Assembly (NCBI GenBank): GCA_037127315.1 | Contig: JBBBDQ010000913.1 | Coordinates: 7,486,501 to 7,550,500, forward strand | Direction: 5' to 3' | DNA from: Ascarosepion bandense | Taxonomy: Eukaryota; Mollusca; Cephalopoda; Sepiida; Sepiidae | Length of the DNA: 64,000 bases | Shown: piece after piece, positions 33,341 to 45,100 of the stretch | How positions within the stretch are numbered: the first letter of the stretch is position 1 | How the letters are laid out: the number at the start of each line of letters is the position of its first letter | Translations under genes and position numbers: made by a program | The notes under the pieces: generated by a model | Told to the model about the DNA's origin: nothing | The model's input: only the letters and a program-made list of their open reading frames with translations | The model's database searches: none

Positions 33341-33742
33341 TTTTGCGTGGCCCTGGGACCTTGTATTGGAAGAATATTAGTAAAAAGATACGTTACAAAT
33401 ATCCTTACCTGTTTTTTTTTTTCTTTTTACACTTTTATTTTCGTATTTCAATTTGTCATTATTCTATTCAGACATGCTTTGATAATCCTCATCCAATTTA
33501 AGTCTCTGGTGTTATAGATATAACCTCTTATTGAAAGTGATAAGGCGTTGGCTGATGCGTTAAAATGGGAATTTTATCAACGCTATCAAGTTTTGTAACG
33601 AGGAATTCATACGACTTGTTCATCTTATCATTTAATTTAGACGCCCATTTTGTGTTATCGTCAATGTTATTTTTCTCTCTAGATTTAGCTCAGGTATGAT
33701 CAACCGTTTCCGATCAGTGGACAGCATAAGTGAGCAGCACGA

Positions 33743-34285
33743 ATGAAAAAAATGTACATAGTCAATAGTTTTGTTCTCTTCAATATCAGAAAAGGCATAG
33801 CATGGACTGCTTGTAACAAAATGGATAAGATCTGGAAATCCAATCTTGAGCGTAATATCAAAATCCAAATTTTTCGCGCACTTATTGAACCAATCTTATT
33901 CTATGGATCTGAAACTTGGACTCTTTCAGTACCGTTTAGTTGGATGTTATACTCGTCTTCTCAGAAGAGTACTTGATCTTTCATGGCGAAACCACCCAAT
34001 TCTAGAAATGATATATGGAGACCTATTAAGAGTATCAACCTTAGTTCAAAAGAGACGTGTCCAGTTTGTTGGGCATTGTGCACGTGCCACAGATGAACTT
34101 GTTTCATCGTTTGTATTATGGAGGAACCCATCATCTCACAATCGATCTTGTAAGTTAACCTTTCCAGATAGGATACATAGAGATACATCTATCGCCAAGG
34201 AAGACCTTACAGGAGCTATGACAAATAGGGAATACTGGAAGGGTGTAGTGAGTTCTATCTCGGCCGAGGCCGCAGGATGATGATG
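33743..34285 (+). pseudogene. RTE-like LINE (second subfamily), C-terminal region
   Basis: Two overlapping frames carry one protein: MDKIWKSNLERNIKIQIFRA and EPILFYGSETWTL, then after a shift RLVGCYTRLLRRVLDLSWRN, YGDLLRVSTLVQKRRVQFVG, HCARATDELVSSFVLW and YWKGVVSSISA. This is the post-RT C-terminal segment of a second RTE-type lineage common in marine invertebrates. Frameshifted near 33930. Confidence 0.75.
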
Positions 34286-34294
34286 TGCTCCCAA

Positions 34295-35215
34295 TAGGAG
34301 ATGCCGAGGAGCATTTTCAAGCATTTGTTCTCGAACGCTTGGTTACTTTTTTCCCAGCTTGAACTAGGAGTGTCCAAGTCTCATGCTCGTAGAGGATTAT
34401 GGATACGACCAACAATTTTTAGAGTTTGAACTTGGTATGGAAGCTGATATTGCTCTTTCATATCATTTCCAGATTGGCCTTGTGGTGATCTGCTTCGGCC
34501 TTGCGGATGCCATCTTTTGAAAGGGTTGCTCCCAAGTATTTGAAACTGGACACTTCATCCAGTGGTTCGCCATCCAACGGTGCTTTGCAAAATGGTTTTG
34601 CAGAGACTGACAAATCATGACATCTTCCTACTCTAAATAGCGACAAGAAATTCCGTTCGGCGCACGAGACTTTTGTCTTTACACCGTACAGTCAATGGTT
34701 TGGTGTTCCCATTCAGATACGCAGAAGTGCTTTGTCAAGCGTTACTTCTCGAACGTCTGGATTCTTTTTCCTGTCACAGCGTCTAAGTCTCACACCCGTT
34801 GAAAGTGATGGATATGAGCAGATATTTGTGGAGCTTGAACTCGGTATGGAAGCTGATATTGCTCTTTCGTATTCTTTCCAGTTTGGGTCACCTCGATGAT
34901 GTATTGTGGTCAGCAAGCTTGTCTCGTTAAAGTAATTACGACTGACTGGGGATCATCATATTTTCGTCCGAATGCCAAATCATCTCTTTTCTAGTTTGAT
35001 CATCGCTGCTGTGACTGTTGTTATCTGTGTTCGGATTTCTACGTTGCAAGTGTCATCGTTTGACAGAGTTTCTTCTAAGTATTTAAAGCTGGACACTTAC
35101 TCTGGTGGTTCGTTGTCCATGGTGACGCTGCCACTGATATCACCTGTTCTGTTCACCATTATTTTGGATTTCTCTCTGTTGACGATAACCTTAAATTTAA
35201 AACAAACTATCTGAT
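34295..35215 (-). pseudogene. RT thumb/C-terminal fragments, tandemly related
   Basis: Minus-strand segments repeat a similar RT region: 34646-34458 (PLDGEPLDEVSSFKYLGATL, SKDGIRKAEADHHKANLEM), a part-copy at 34916-34713, and 35200-35040 (KVIVNREKSKIMVNRTGD, then SSFKYLEETLSND). F.YLG..LS.DG is a conserved block after the RT palm. Several rearranged pieces of the same kind of RTE element lie directly left of the 63-bp array. A tRNA-like scrap (34890-34930) lies between them. Confidence 0.6.
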
Positions 35216-35269
35216 GTAACATTAATAACAATAAAAAAGAAAAACAATAATTCGAATTTGATTTTATTT

Positions 35270-35290
35270 TTTAATCGTTTTCACTTCAAG
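35270..35290 (+). promoter_or_regulatory. Candidate 3' splice site left of the array
   Basis: A T-rich tract (35262-35286) ends TTTTCACTTCAG-like at AAG (AG at 35289-35290), followed by an open frame that runs into the repeat array. The frame has no ATG between the upstream stop at 35259-35261 and the array. Inference only. Confidence 0.3.
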
Positions 35291-35318
35291 AAAGGCAATA
35301 AAGTCACGAAAACGAAAA

Positions 35319-36161
35319 GTGTTATTCGGTGTGGAAGAATTAGAAATGAAAAACTTAACTAAGGATCAACAACAAATTAAAGGGTTATTAGGTGTGGAAG
35401 AATTAGAAATGAAAAACTTAACTAAGGATCAACAACAAATTAAAGGGTTATTAAGTGTGGAAGTATTTGAAATGAAAAACTTAACTAAGGATCAACAACA
35501 AATTAAAGGGTTATTAGGTGTGGAAGAATTAGAAATGAAAAACTTAACTAAGGATCAACAACAAATTAAAGGGTTATTAGGTGTGGAAGAATTAGAAATG
35601 AAAAACTTAACTAAGGATCAACAACAAATTAAAGGGTTATTAGGTGTGGAAGAATTAGAAATGAAAAACTTAACTAAGGATCAACAACAAATTAAAGGGT
35701 TATTAAGTGTGGAAGTATTTGAAATGAAAAACTTAACTAAGGATCAACAACAAATTAAAGGGTTATTAGGTGTGGAAGAATTAGAAATGAAAAACTTAAC
35801 TAAGGATCAACAACAAATTAAAGGGTTATTAGGTGTGGAAGAATTAGAAATGAAAAACTTAACTAAGGATCAACAACAAATTAAAGGGTTATTAGGTGTG
35901 GAAGAATTAGAAATGAAAAACTTAACTAAGGATCAAAAACAAATTAAACGGTTATTAGGTGTGGAAGAATTAGAAATGAAAAACTTAACTAAGGATCAAC
36001 AACAAATTAAAGGGTTATTAAGTGTGGAAGTATTTGAAATGAAAAACTTAATTAAGGATCAACAACAAATTAAAGGGTTATTAGGTGTGGAAGAATTAGA
36101 AATGAAAAACTTAACTAAGGATCAACAACAAATTAAAGGGTTAGGTAAAGAACAGAAATAA
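35319..36161 (+). CDS. Open segment of a 21-residue-repeat coiled-coil protein
   Basis: The first 13 repeats form one uninterrupted frame of 280 codons; the frame extends up to 35262 without an ATG. Each 63-bp unit encodes 21 residues, halves GVEELEMKNL and TKDQQQIKGLL. Only this frame lacks stops in every unit; the other five hit a stop in each copy. Twenty-one residues equal three heptads: hydrophobic/core positions M7, L10, Q14, I17, L21, E3 repeat in a/d register, so a long continuous coiled coil is predicted. Variant units at positions 3, 7 and 12 carry S1, V4 and F5 (SVEVFEMKNL); all three changes alter amino acids. No signal peptide or known family. It could be an internal exon of a host gene or a non-coding minisatellite that happens to be open. 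Confidence 0.35.
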   Translation: MLFGVEELEMKNLTKDQQQIKGLLGVEELEMKNLTKDQQQIKGLLSVEVFEMKNLTKDQQQIKGLLGVEELEMKNLTKDQQQIKGLLGVEELEMKNLTKDQQQIKGLLGVEELEMKNLTKDQQQIKGLLSVEVFEMKNLTKDQQQIKGLLGVEELEMKNLTKDQQQIKGLLGVEELEMKNLTKDQQQIKGLLGVEELEMKNLTKDQKQIKRLLGVEELEMKNLTKDQQQIKGLLSVEVFEMKNLIKDQQQIKGLLGVEELEMKNLTKDQQQIKGLGKEQK

Positions 36162-39100
36162 AACTAACTAAGGATCAACAACAATTAAAGGGGTTATTAG
36201 GTGAAGAATTAGAAATGAAAAACTTAACTATGATCAACAAATTAAATACATATGTGGAAGAATTAGAAATGAAAATCCTAACTAAGGATCAACAACAAAT
36301 TAAAGGTTATTAAGAAGTGATTGAAATGAAAACCTAACTAAGGATCAACAACAAATTAAAGGGTTAATAGGTGTGGAAGAATTGAAATGAAAACTTAACT
36401 CAGGATCAACAACAAATTAAAGGGTTATTAGTGGAAGAATTAGAAATGAAAAACTTAACTAAGGATCAACAACAAATTAAAGGGTTATTAGGTGTGGAAG
36501 AATTAGAAATGAAAAACTTAACTAAGGATCAACAACAAATTAAAGGGTTATTAGGTGTGGAAGAATTAGAAATGAAAAACTTAACTAAGGATCAACAACA
36601 AATTAAAGGGTTATTAAGTGTGGAAGTATTTGAAATGAAAAAACTTAACCAAGGATCAACAAAATGAAATACATAGGTGGAAGAATTAGAAATGAAAAAA
36701 AACTTTAACTAAGGATCAACAACAAATTAAAGGGTTAGGTGTGGAAGAATTAGAAATGAAAAACTTAACCAAGGATCAACAAATTGAAGGGTTATTAGGT
36801 GTGGAAGAATTAGAAATGAAAGACTTAACTAAGGATCAACAACAAATTAAAGGGTTATTAAGTGTGTATACATTGAAATGAAAAACTTAACTAAGGATCA
36901 ACAACAAATTAAAGGGTTATTAGGTGTGGAAGAATTAGAAATGAAAAACTTAACTAAGGATCAACAACAAATTAAAGGGTTATTAGGTGGTAACAGAAAT
37001 GAAAAACTTAACTAAGGATCAACAACAAATTAAAGGGTTATTAGGTGTGGAAGAATTAGAAATGAAAAACTTAACTAAGGATCAACAACAAATTGAAGGG
37101 TTATTAGGTGTGGAAGAATTAGAAATGAAAAACTTAACTAAGGATCAACAAATTAAAGGGTTATTAGTGGAAGAATTAGAAATGAAAAATTTAACTAAGG
37201 ATCAACAACAAATTAAAGGGTTATTAGGTGGAAGAATTAGAAATGAAAAACTTAACTAAGGATCAACAACAAATTAAAGGGTTATTAAGTGTGGAAGTAT
37301 TTGAAATGAAAAACTTAACTAAGGATCAACAACAAATTAAAGGGTTATTAGGTGTGGAAGAATTAGAAATGAAAAACTTAACTAAGGATCAACAACAAAT
37401 TAAAGGGTTATTAGGTGTGGAAGAATTAGAAATGAAAAACTTAACTAAGGATCAACAACAAATTAAAGGGTTATTAGTGGAAGAATTAGAAATGAAAAAC
37501 TTAACTAAGGATCAACAACAAATTAAAGGGTTATTAGGTGTGGAAGAATTAGAAATGAAAAACTGAATCTGATACAGATCAACAACAACTAAAGGGTTAT
37601 TAGTGGAAGAATTAGAAATGAAAAAATTAATCAAGGATCAACAACAAATTAAAGGGTTATTAGGTGTGGAAGAATTAGAAATGAAAAACTTAACTAAGGA
37701 TCAACAACAAATTAAAGGGTTATTAGGGTGGGAAGAATTAAGAAACAAAAAACTTAACTAAGGATCAACAACAAATTAAAGGGTTAAGTGTGGAAGTATT
37801 TGAAACGAAAAACTTAACTAAGGATCAACAACAACAAAGGGTTATTAGGTGTGGAAGAATTAGAAATGAAAGACTTAACTAAGGATCAGCAACAAATTAA
37901 AGGGTTATTAAGTGTGGAAGTATTTGAAATGAAAAACGCTGGGGATCAACAACAAATTAAAGGGTTATTAGGTGTGGAAGAAATTAGAAATGAAAACTTA
38001 GCTAAGGATCAACAACAAATTAAAGGGTTATTAGGTGTGGAAGAATTAGAAATGAAAAACTTATTAGGATCAACAACAATTAAAGGGTTATTAGGTGTGG
38101 AAGAATTAGAAAATGAAAAACTTATTCAAGATCAAGCAACAAATTAAAGGGTTATTAGGTGGAGAAGAATTAGAAATGAAAAACTTAACTAAAGGTCAAC
38201 AAATTAAGGGGTTATTAGGTGTGGAAAATTGAAATGAAAAACTTAACTAAGGATCAACAACAAATTAAAGGGTTATTAGGTGTGGAAGAATTAGAAATGA
38301 AAAACTTAACTAAGGATCAACAACAAATTAAACGGTTATTAGGTGTGGAAGAATTAGAAATGAAAAACTTAACTAAGGATCAACAACAAATTAAAGGGTT
38401 ATTAGGTGGTATTGGAAAATTAGAAATGAAAAACTTAACTAAGGATCAACAACAGAATTAAGAGTTCTGTCAGTGCTGATAATTTGAAATGAAAAACTTA
38501 ACTAAGGATCAACAACAAAATTAAAGGGTTATTAGGTGTGGAAGAATTAGAAATGAAAAACTTAACTAAGGATCAACAACAAATTAAAGGGTTATTAAGT
38601 GTGGAAGTATTTGAAATGAAAAACTTAACTAAAGATCAACAACAAATTAAAGGGTTATTAGGTGTGGAAGAATTAGAAATGAAAAACTTAACTAAGGATC
38701 AACAACAGATTAAAGGGTTATTAAGTGTGGAAATGCTTGAAATGAAAAACTTAACTAAAGGTCAACAACAAATTAAAGTTATTAGGTATGGAAGATGAAA
38801 ATGAAAAACTTAACTAAGGATCAACAACAAATTAAAGGGTTATTAGGTGTGGAAGAATTAGAAATGAAAAACTTAACTAAGGATCAACAACAAATTAAAG
38901 GGTTATTAGGTGTGGAAGAATTAGAAATGAAAAACTTAACTAAGGATCAACAATTAAAAGGGTTATTAGGTGTGGAAGAATTAGAAATGAAAAACTTAAC
39001 TAAGGATCAACAACAAATTAAAGGGTTATTAGGTGTGGAAGAATTAGAAATGAAAAACTTAACTAAGGATCAACAACAAATTAAACGAGTTATTAAGTGT

Positions 39101-42100
39101 GGAAGTATTTGAAATGAAAAACTTAACTAAGGATCAACAACAAATTAAAGGGTTATTAGGTGTGGAAGAATTAGAAATGAAAAACTTAACTAAGGATCAA
39201 CAACAAATTAAAGGGTTATTAGGTGGAAAATTAGAAATGAAAAACTTAACTAAGGATCAACAACAAATTAAAGGGTTATTAGGTGTGGAAGAATTAGAAA
39301 TGAAAAACTTAACTAAGGATCAACAACAAATTAAAGGGTTATTAAGTGTGAAGTATTTGAAATGAAAAACTTAACTAGGGATCAACAACAAATTAAAGGG
39401 TTATTAGGTGTGGAAGAATTAGAAATGAAAAACTTAACTAAGGATCAACAACAAATTAAAGGGTTATTAGGTGTGGAAGAATTAGAAATGAAAAACTTAA
39501 CTAAGGATCAACAACAATTAAAGGAGGATTATATTGAAATTGAAAATTAAAAATGAAAAAAGCAACTAAGGATCAACAACAAATTAAAGGGTTATTGATG
39601 CGGAAGAATTAAATGAAAAACTTAACTAAGGATCAACAACAAATTAAGGGGTTATTAGGTGTGGAAGAATTAGAAATGAAAAACTTAACTAAGGATCAAC
39701 AACAAATTAATGATTATTAGGTGTGGAAAGATTAGAAATGAAAAAAACACCAACTACAGGATCAACAACAGAATTAAAGGGTTACATTAGGTGTTGGAAG
39801 AATTGAAATGAAAAACTTAACTAAGGATCAACAACAAATTAAAGAAAGTTCAACCAATTGATATTTATGATGAAAAACTTAACTAAGGATCAACAACAAA
39901 TTAAAGGGTTATTAGGTGTGGAAGGTGAAGTATTGAAAGAAACTTAACTAAGGATCAACAACAACAAATTAAAGGGTTATTAAGTGTGGAAGTATTTGAA
40001 ATGAAAAACTTAACTAAGGATCAACAACAAATTAAGGGTTATTAGGTGTGGAAGAATTAGAAATGAAAAACTTAACTGAGGATCAACAACAATTAAAAGG
40101 TTAGTCAGTGGAAATGTTGAAATGAAAAACTTAACCTAGGATCAACAACAAAATTAAGGGTTATTAAGTGTGGAAAAATTAAAATGAAGAAGAAACTTAA
40201 CTAAGGATCAACAACAAATTAAAGGGTTATTAAGTGTGGAAGTATTTGGAAATGGCAACCAAGGATCAACAACAAATTAAAGGGTTATTAGGTGTGGAAG
40301 AATTAGAAATGAAAGACTTAACTAAGGATCAACAACAAAATTAAAGGGATAAGTGTGGAAGTATTTGGGAAATGAAAAACTTAACTAAGGATCAACAACA
40401 AATTAAAAGGTTATTGATGGAAAAGAATTCAGAAATGAAAAACTTAGCAAAGGTCAACAACAAATTAAAAGATTCCAAACCCAAAGTATATGAGGAAATC
40501 TTGAAATGAAAAACTTAACTAAGGATGTGTAAATTAAAAGGAGATTTATTAGGTGGAAGAATTGAAAATGAAAAAACTTAACTAAGATCAACAACAAAAT
40601 TAAAGGGTTGTTAAGTGTGGAAGTATTTGAAATGAAAAACTTAGCTGAGGATCAACAATATAAGGAAATTAAAAGTTATTAGGTATGAAGAATTAGCTGA
40701 AAAACTTAACTAAGGATCAACAACAAATTAAAGGGTTATTAGGTGTGGAAGAATTAGAAATAAAAAACTTAACTAAGGATCAACAACAAATTAAAGGGTT
40801 ATTAGGTGTGGAAGAAGGTAAAAATGAAAAACTTAACTAAGGATCAACAACAAATTAAAGGGTTATTAGGTGTGAAGAAATTAGAAAATGAAAAACTTAA
40901 CTAAGGATCAACAACAAATTAAAGGGTTATTAGGTGTGGAAGAATTAGAAATGAAAAAACTTATGCTAAGGATCAACAACAAATTAAAGGGTTATTAGGT
41001 GTGGAAGAATTAGAAATGAAAAACTTAACTAAGGATCAACAACAAATTAAAGGGTTATTAAGTGTGGAAATATTTGAAAATGAAAAACTTAACTAAGGAT
41101 CAACAACAAATTAAAAGATTCAACAGGTGTGGAAGAATTAGAAATGGCCAACAAGGTCAACAACAAAGTATAAAAGGGTTATTAAATTAGCCAATGTATT
41201 TGAAATGAAAAACTTAACTAAGGATCAACAGCAAATTAAAGGGTTATTAGGTGTGGAAGAATTAGAAATGAAAAACTTAACTAAGGATCAACAACAAGGG
41301 TTGTTAGGTGTGGAAGGTAGAAATGAAGAAAAACTTATGGATCAACAACAAATTAAAGGGTTATTAGGTGTGGAAGAATTAGAGGAAAAACTTAACTAAG
41401 GATCAACAACAATTAAAGGGTTGCTGATTGTGGAAGAATTAGAAATGAAAAAGCTTAACTACATGAGGATCAACAACAAATTAAAGGGTTATTAGGTGTG
41501 GAAGAATTAGAAATGAAGAACTTAACTAAGGATCAACAACCAATTAAAGGGTTATTAATTTTGGAGAAGTATTTAGGTGCTGAAAAAACTTATGGGATCA
41601 ACAACAAATTAAAGGGTTATTAGGTGTGGAAGGTGAAATGAAGGAAACGACGCTAAGGATCAACAACAAATTAAAGGGTTATTAGGTGTGGAAAAATTAG
41701 AAATGAAAAAACTTATAAGGGATCATACAACAAATTAAAGGTTATTAGAATAATGGAAAAATTAAAAATGAAAAACTTAACTGGATCTTGTCAGTGAAAA
41801 CGGTTATTAGAAGGTGGCGGAAGAATTAAATGAAAAAACTTAACTTGGATCAACAACAAATTAAACAGTTATTAGGTATGGAAGAATTAGAAATGAAAAA
41901 CTTAACTAAGGATCAACAACAAATTAAACGGTTATTAGGTGTGGAAGAATTAGAAATGAAAAACTTAACTGGGATCAACAACAAATTAAGCAGTTATTAG
42001 GTGTGGAAGAATTAGAAATGAAAAACTTAACTAAGGATCAACAGCAAATTAAACAGTTATTAGGTGGAAGAATTAAAAATGAAAAACTTAACTAAGGATC

Positions 42101-45100
42101 AACAGCAAATTGAAGATTTAACAGAGTGTGGAAGAATTAGAAATGGCTTCAACACAAGGATCAACAACAAATTAAAGGGGTTATTAGGTGTGGAAGAATT
42201 AGAAATGAAAAACTTAACTAAGGATCATAACAATTAAAGGTTATTAGTCAAATGTTAAAGCTGAAAAACTTAATAAGGATCAACAACAAATTAAAGTTAT
42301 TAGGTGTGGAAGAATTAGAAAATGAAGACTTAACTAAGGATCAACAACAAATTAAAGGGTTATTAAGTGTGGAAGTATTTGAAATGAAAAACTTAACTAA
42401 GGATCAACAACAAATCAACAAGTTATTAGGTGGAGAATTAAATAAAACAACAGGATCAACAACAAATTAAAGGGTTATTAGGTGTGGAAGAATTAGAAAT
42501 GAAAAACTTAACTAAGGATCAACAACAAATTAAAGGGTTATTAGTGGAAGAATTAGCAACAGGATCAACAACAACAAATTAAAGGGTTATTAGGTGTGGA
42601 ATTAGAAATAGCTTTAACTAAGGATCAACAAATTAAAGGGTTATTAGGTGTGGAAAAATTGAAATGAAGACTTAACTAAGGATCAACAACAAATTAAAGG
42701 GTTATTAAGTGTTGAAGTATTTGAAATGAAAAACTTAACTAAGGATCAACAACAAACAAGGGTTATTGGTGAAATTAAAGCCAACTTAACTGGATCAACA
42801 TAAAATTAAAGGGTTATTAGGTGTGGAAGAATTAGAAATGAAAAACTTAACCAAGGTCAACAACAAATTAAAGGGTTATTGGGTGTGAAGGAATTAGAAA
42901 ATAGAAAAAGCAACTTCAAGGATCAACAACAAATTAAACGATTTATTAGGTGTGGAAGAATTAGAAATGAAAAACTTATTTGGGTCATATCAATTAAACG
43001 GTTGTTAGGTGTGGAAGAATTGAAAATGAAAAACTTAGCTTAAGGATCAACAGCAGAATTAAACGGTTTAGTAGGTGTGGAAGAATTAGAAATACGAAGA
43101 GCTGGCATAAGGATCAACAAATTAAACAGGTCATTGGTGACAGAAGAATTAAAAGCAAAAAAACTAACTAAGGATCAACAACAAATTAAAGGGTTATTAG
43201 GTGTGGAAGAATTAGAAATGAAAAACTTAACTAAGGATCAACAACAAATTAAAGGGTTATTAGGTGTGGAAGAATTAGAAATGAAAAACTTAACTAAGGA
43301 TCAACAACAAATTAAAAGGGTTATTAGGTGTGGAAGAATTAGAAATGAAAAACTTAACTAAGGATCAACAACAAATTAAAGGGTTATTAGGTGTGGAAGA
43401 ATTAGAAATGAAAAACTTAACTAAGGATCAACAACAAATTAAACGGTTATTAGGTGTGGAAAAATTGAAATGAAAAACTTAACTAAGGATCAACAACAAA
43501 TTAAAGGGTTATTAGGTGTGGAAGAATTAGAAATGAAAAACTTAACTAAGGATCAACAACAATTAAACGGTTATTAGGTGTGGAAGAATTAGAAGAAATG
43601 AAAAAACTACTTCAGGATCAACAACAAATTAAAGGGTTATTAGGTGTGGAAGAATTAGAAATGAAAAACTTAACTAAGGATCAACAACAAATTAAAGAGG
43701 GGTTATTAGGTGTGGAAGAATTAGAAATGAAAAACTTAACTAAGGATCAACAACAAATTAAAGGGTTATTAGGTGTGGAAGAATTAGAAATGAAAAACTA
43801 ACTAAGTCAACAACAAATTAAAGGGTTATTAGGTGTGGAAGAATTAGAAATGAAAAACTTAACTAAGGATCAACAACAAATTAAACGGTTATTAGGTGAA
43901 GAATTAGAAATGAAAAACTTAACTAAGGATCAACAACAAATTAAGGTTATTAGGTATGGAAGGTGAAATGAAAAAAAACTTAACTAAGGATCAACAACAA
44001 ATTAAACAGTTATTAGGTGTGGAAGAATTAGAAATGAAAAAAGCAACTAAGGATCAACAAATTAAAGGGTTATTAGAGTCATGGAAGAATTGAAAATGGC
44101 TACTTGGATCAAGCAATAAATTAAAAGTTTATTAGGTGTGGAAGAATTAGAAATGAAAAACTTAACTAAGGATCAACAACCAAATTAAAGGGTTATTAGG
44201 TGGAAAAATTAAATGAAAAAGCAACAAAGTTAAGCAACAAATTAAACGGTTTATTAGGTGTGGAAGAATTAGAAATGAAAAACTTAACTAGAGATCAACA
44301 ACAAATTAAAGGGTTATTAGGTGTGGAAGAATTAGAAATGAAAAACTTAACTAAGGATCAACAACAAATTAAACGGTTATTAGGTGTGGAAGAATTAGAA
44401 ATGAAAAACTTAACTAAGGATCAACAACAAATTAAAGGGTTATTAGGTGAAATTGAAATGAAAAACTTAACGAGATCGCTGCTCGGTCAACAGTTATTGA
44501 TGTGGAAGAATTAGAAATGAAAAACTTAACTAAGGATCAACAACAAATTAAACGTTTATTAGGTGTGGAAGAGTCAAGTGAAAAACTTATTCAAGGATCA
44601 ACAACAAATTAAACGGTTATTAGGTATGGAAATTAAAAGTAGAAAAACTTAACAAGGATCAACAACAAATTAAACAGTTATTAGGTGTGGAAGAATTAAG
44701 AAATGAAAAAACTCACTAAGGATCAACAACAAATTAAACGGTTATTAGGTGTGGAAAGATTAAGAAATGAAAAACTTAACTGGGGATCAAACAGCAACAA
44801 ATTAAAGGGTTATTAGGTGTGGAAGAATTAGAAATGAAAAACTTAACTAAGGATCAACAACAAATTAAAGGGTTATTAGATGCGGAAGGTAAAAATGAAA
44901 AAGCTTAACTAAAAGTTAAACAACAAATTAAACGATTTATTAGGTGTGGAAGAATTAGAAATGAAAAACTTAACTGGGATCAACATCTACAAATTAAACG
45001 GTGTATTGATGTGGAAAATTGATGAAAAACTTGCTAAGGATCAACAACAAATTAAACGGTTATTAGGTGGAAAAGAATTAGAAATGAAAAACTTAACTAA

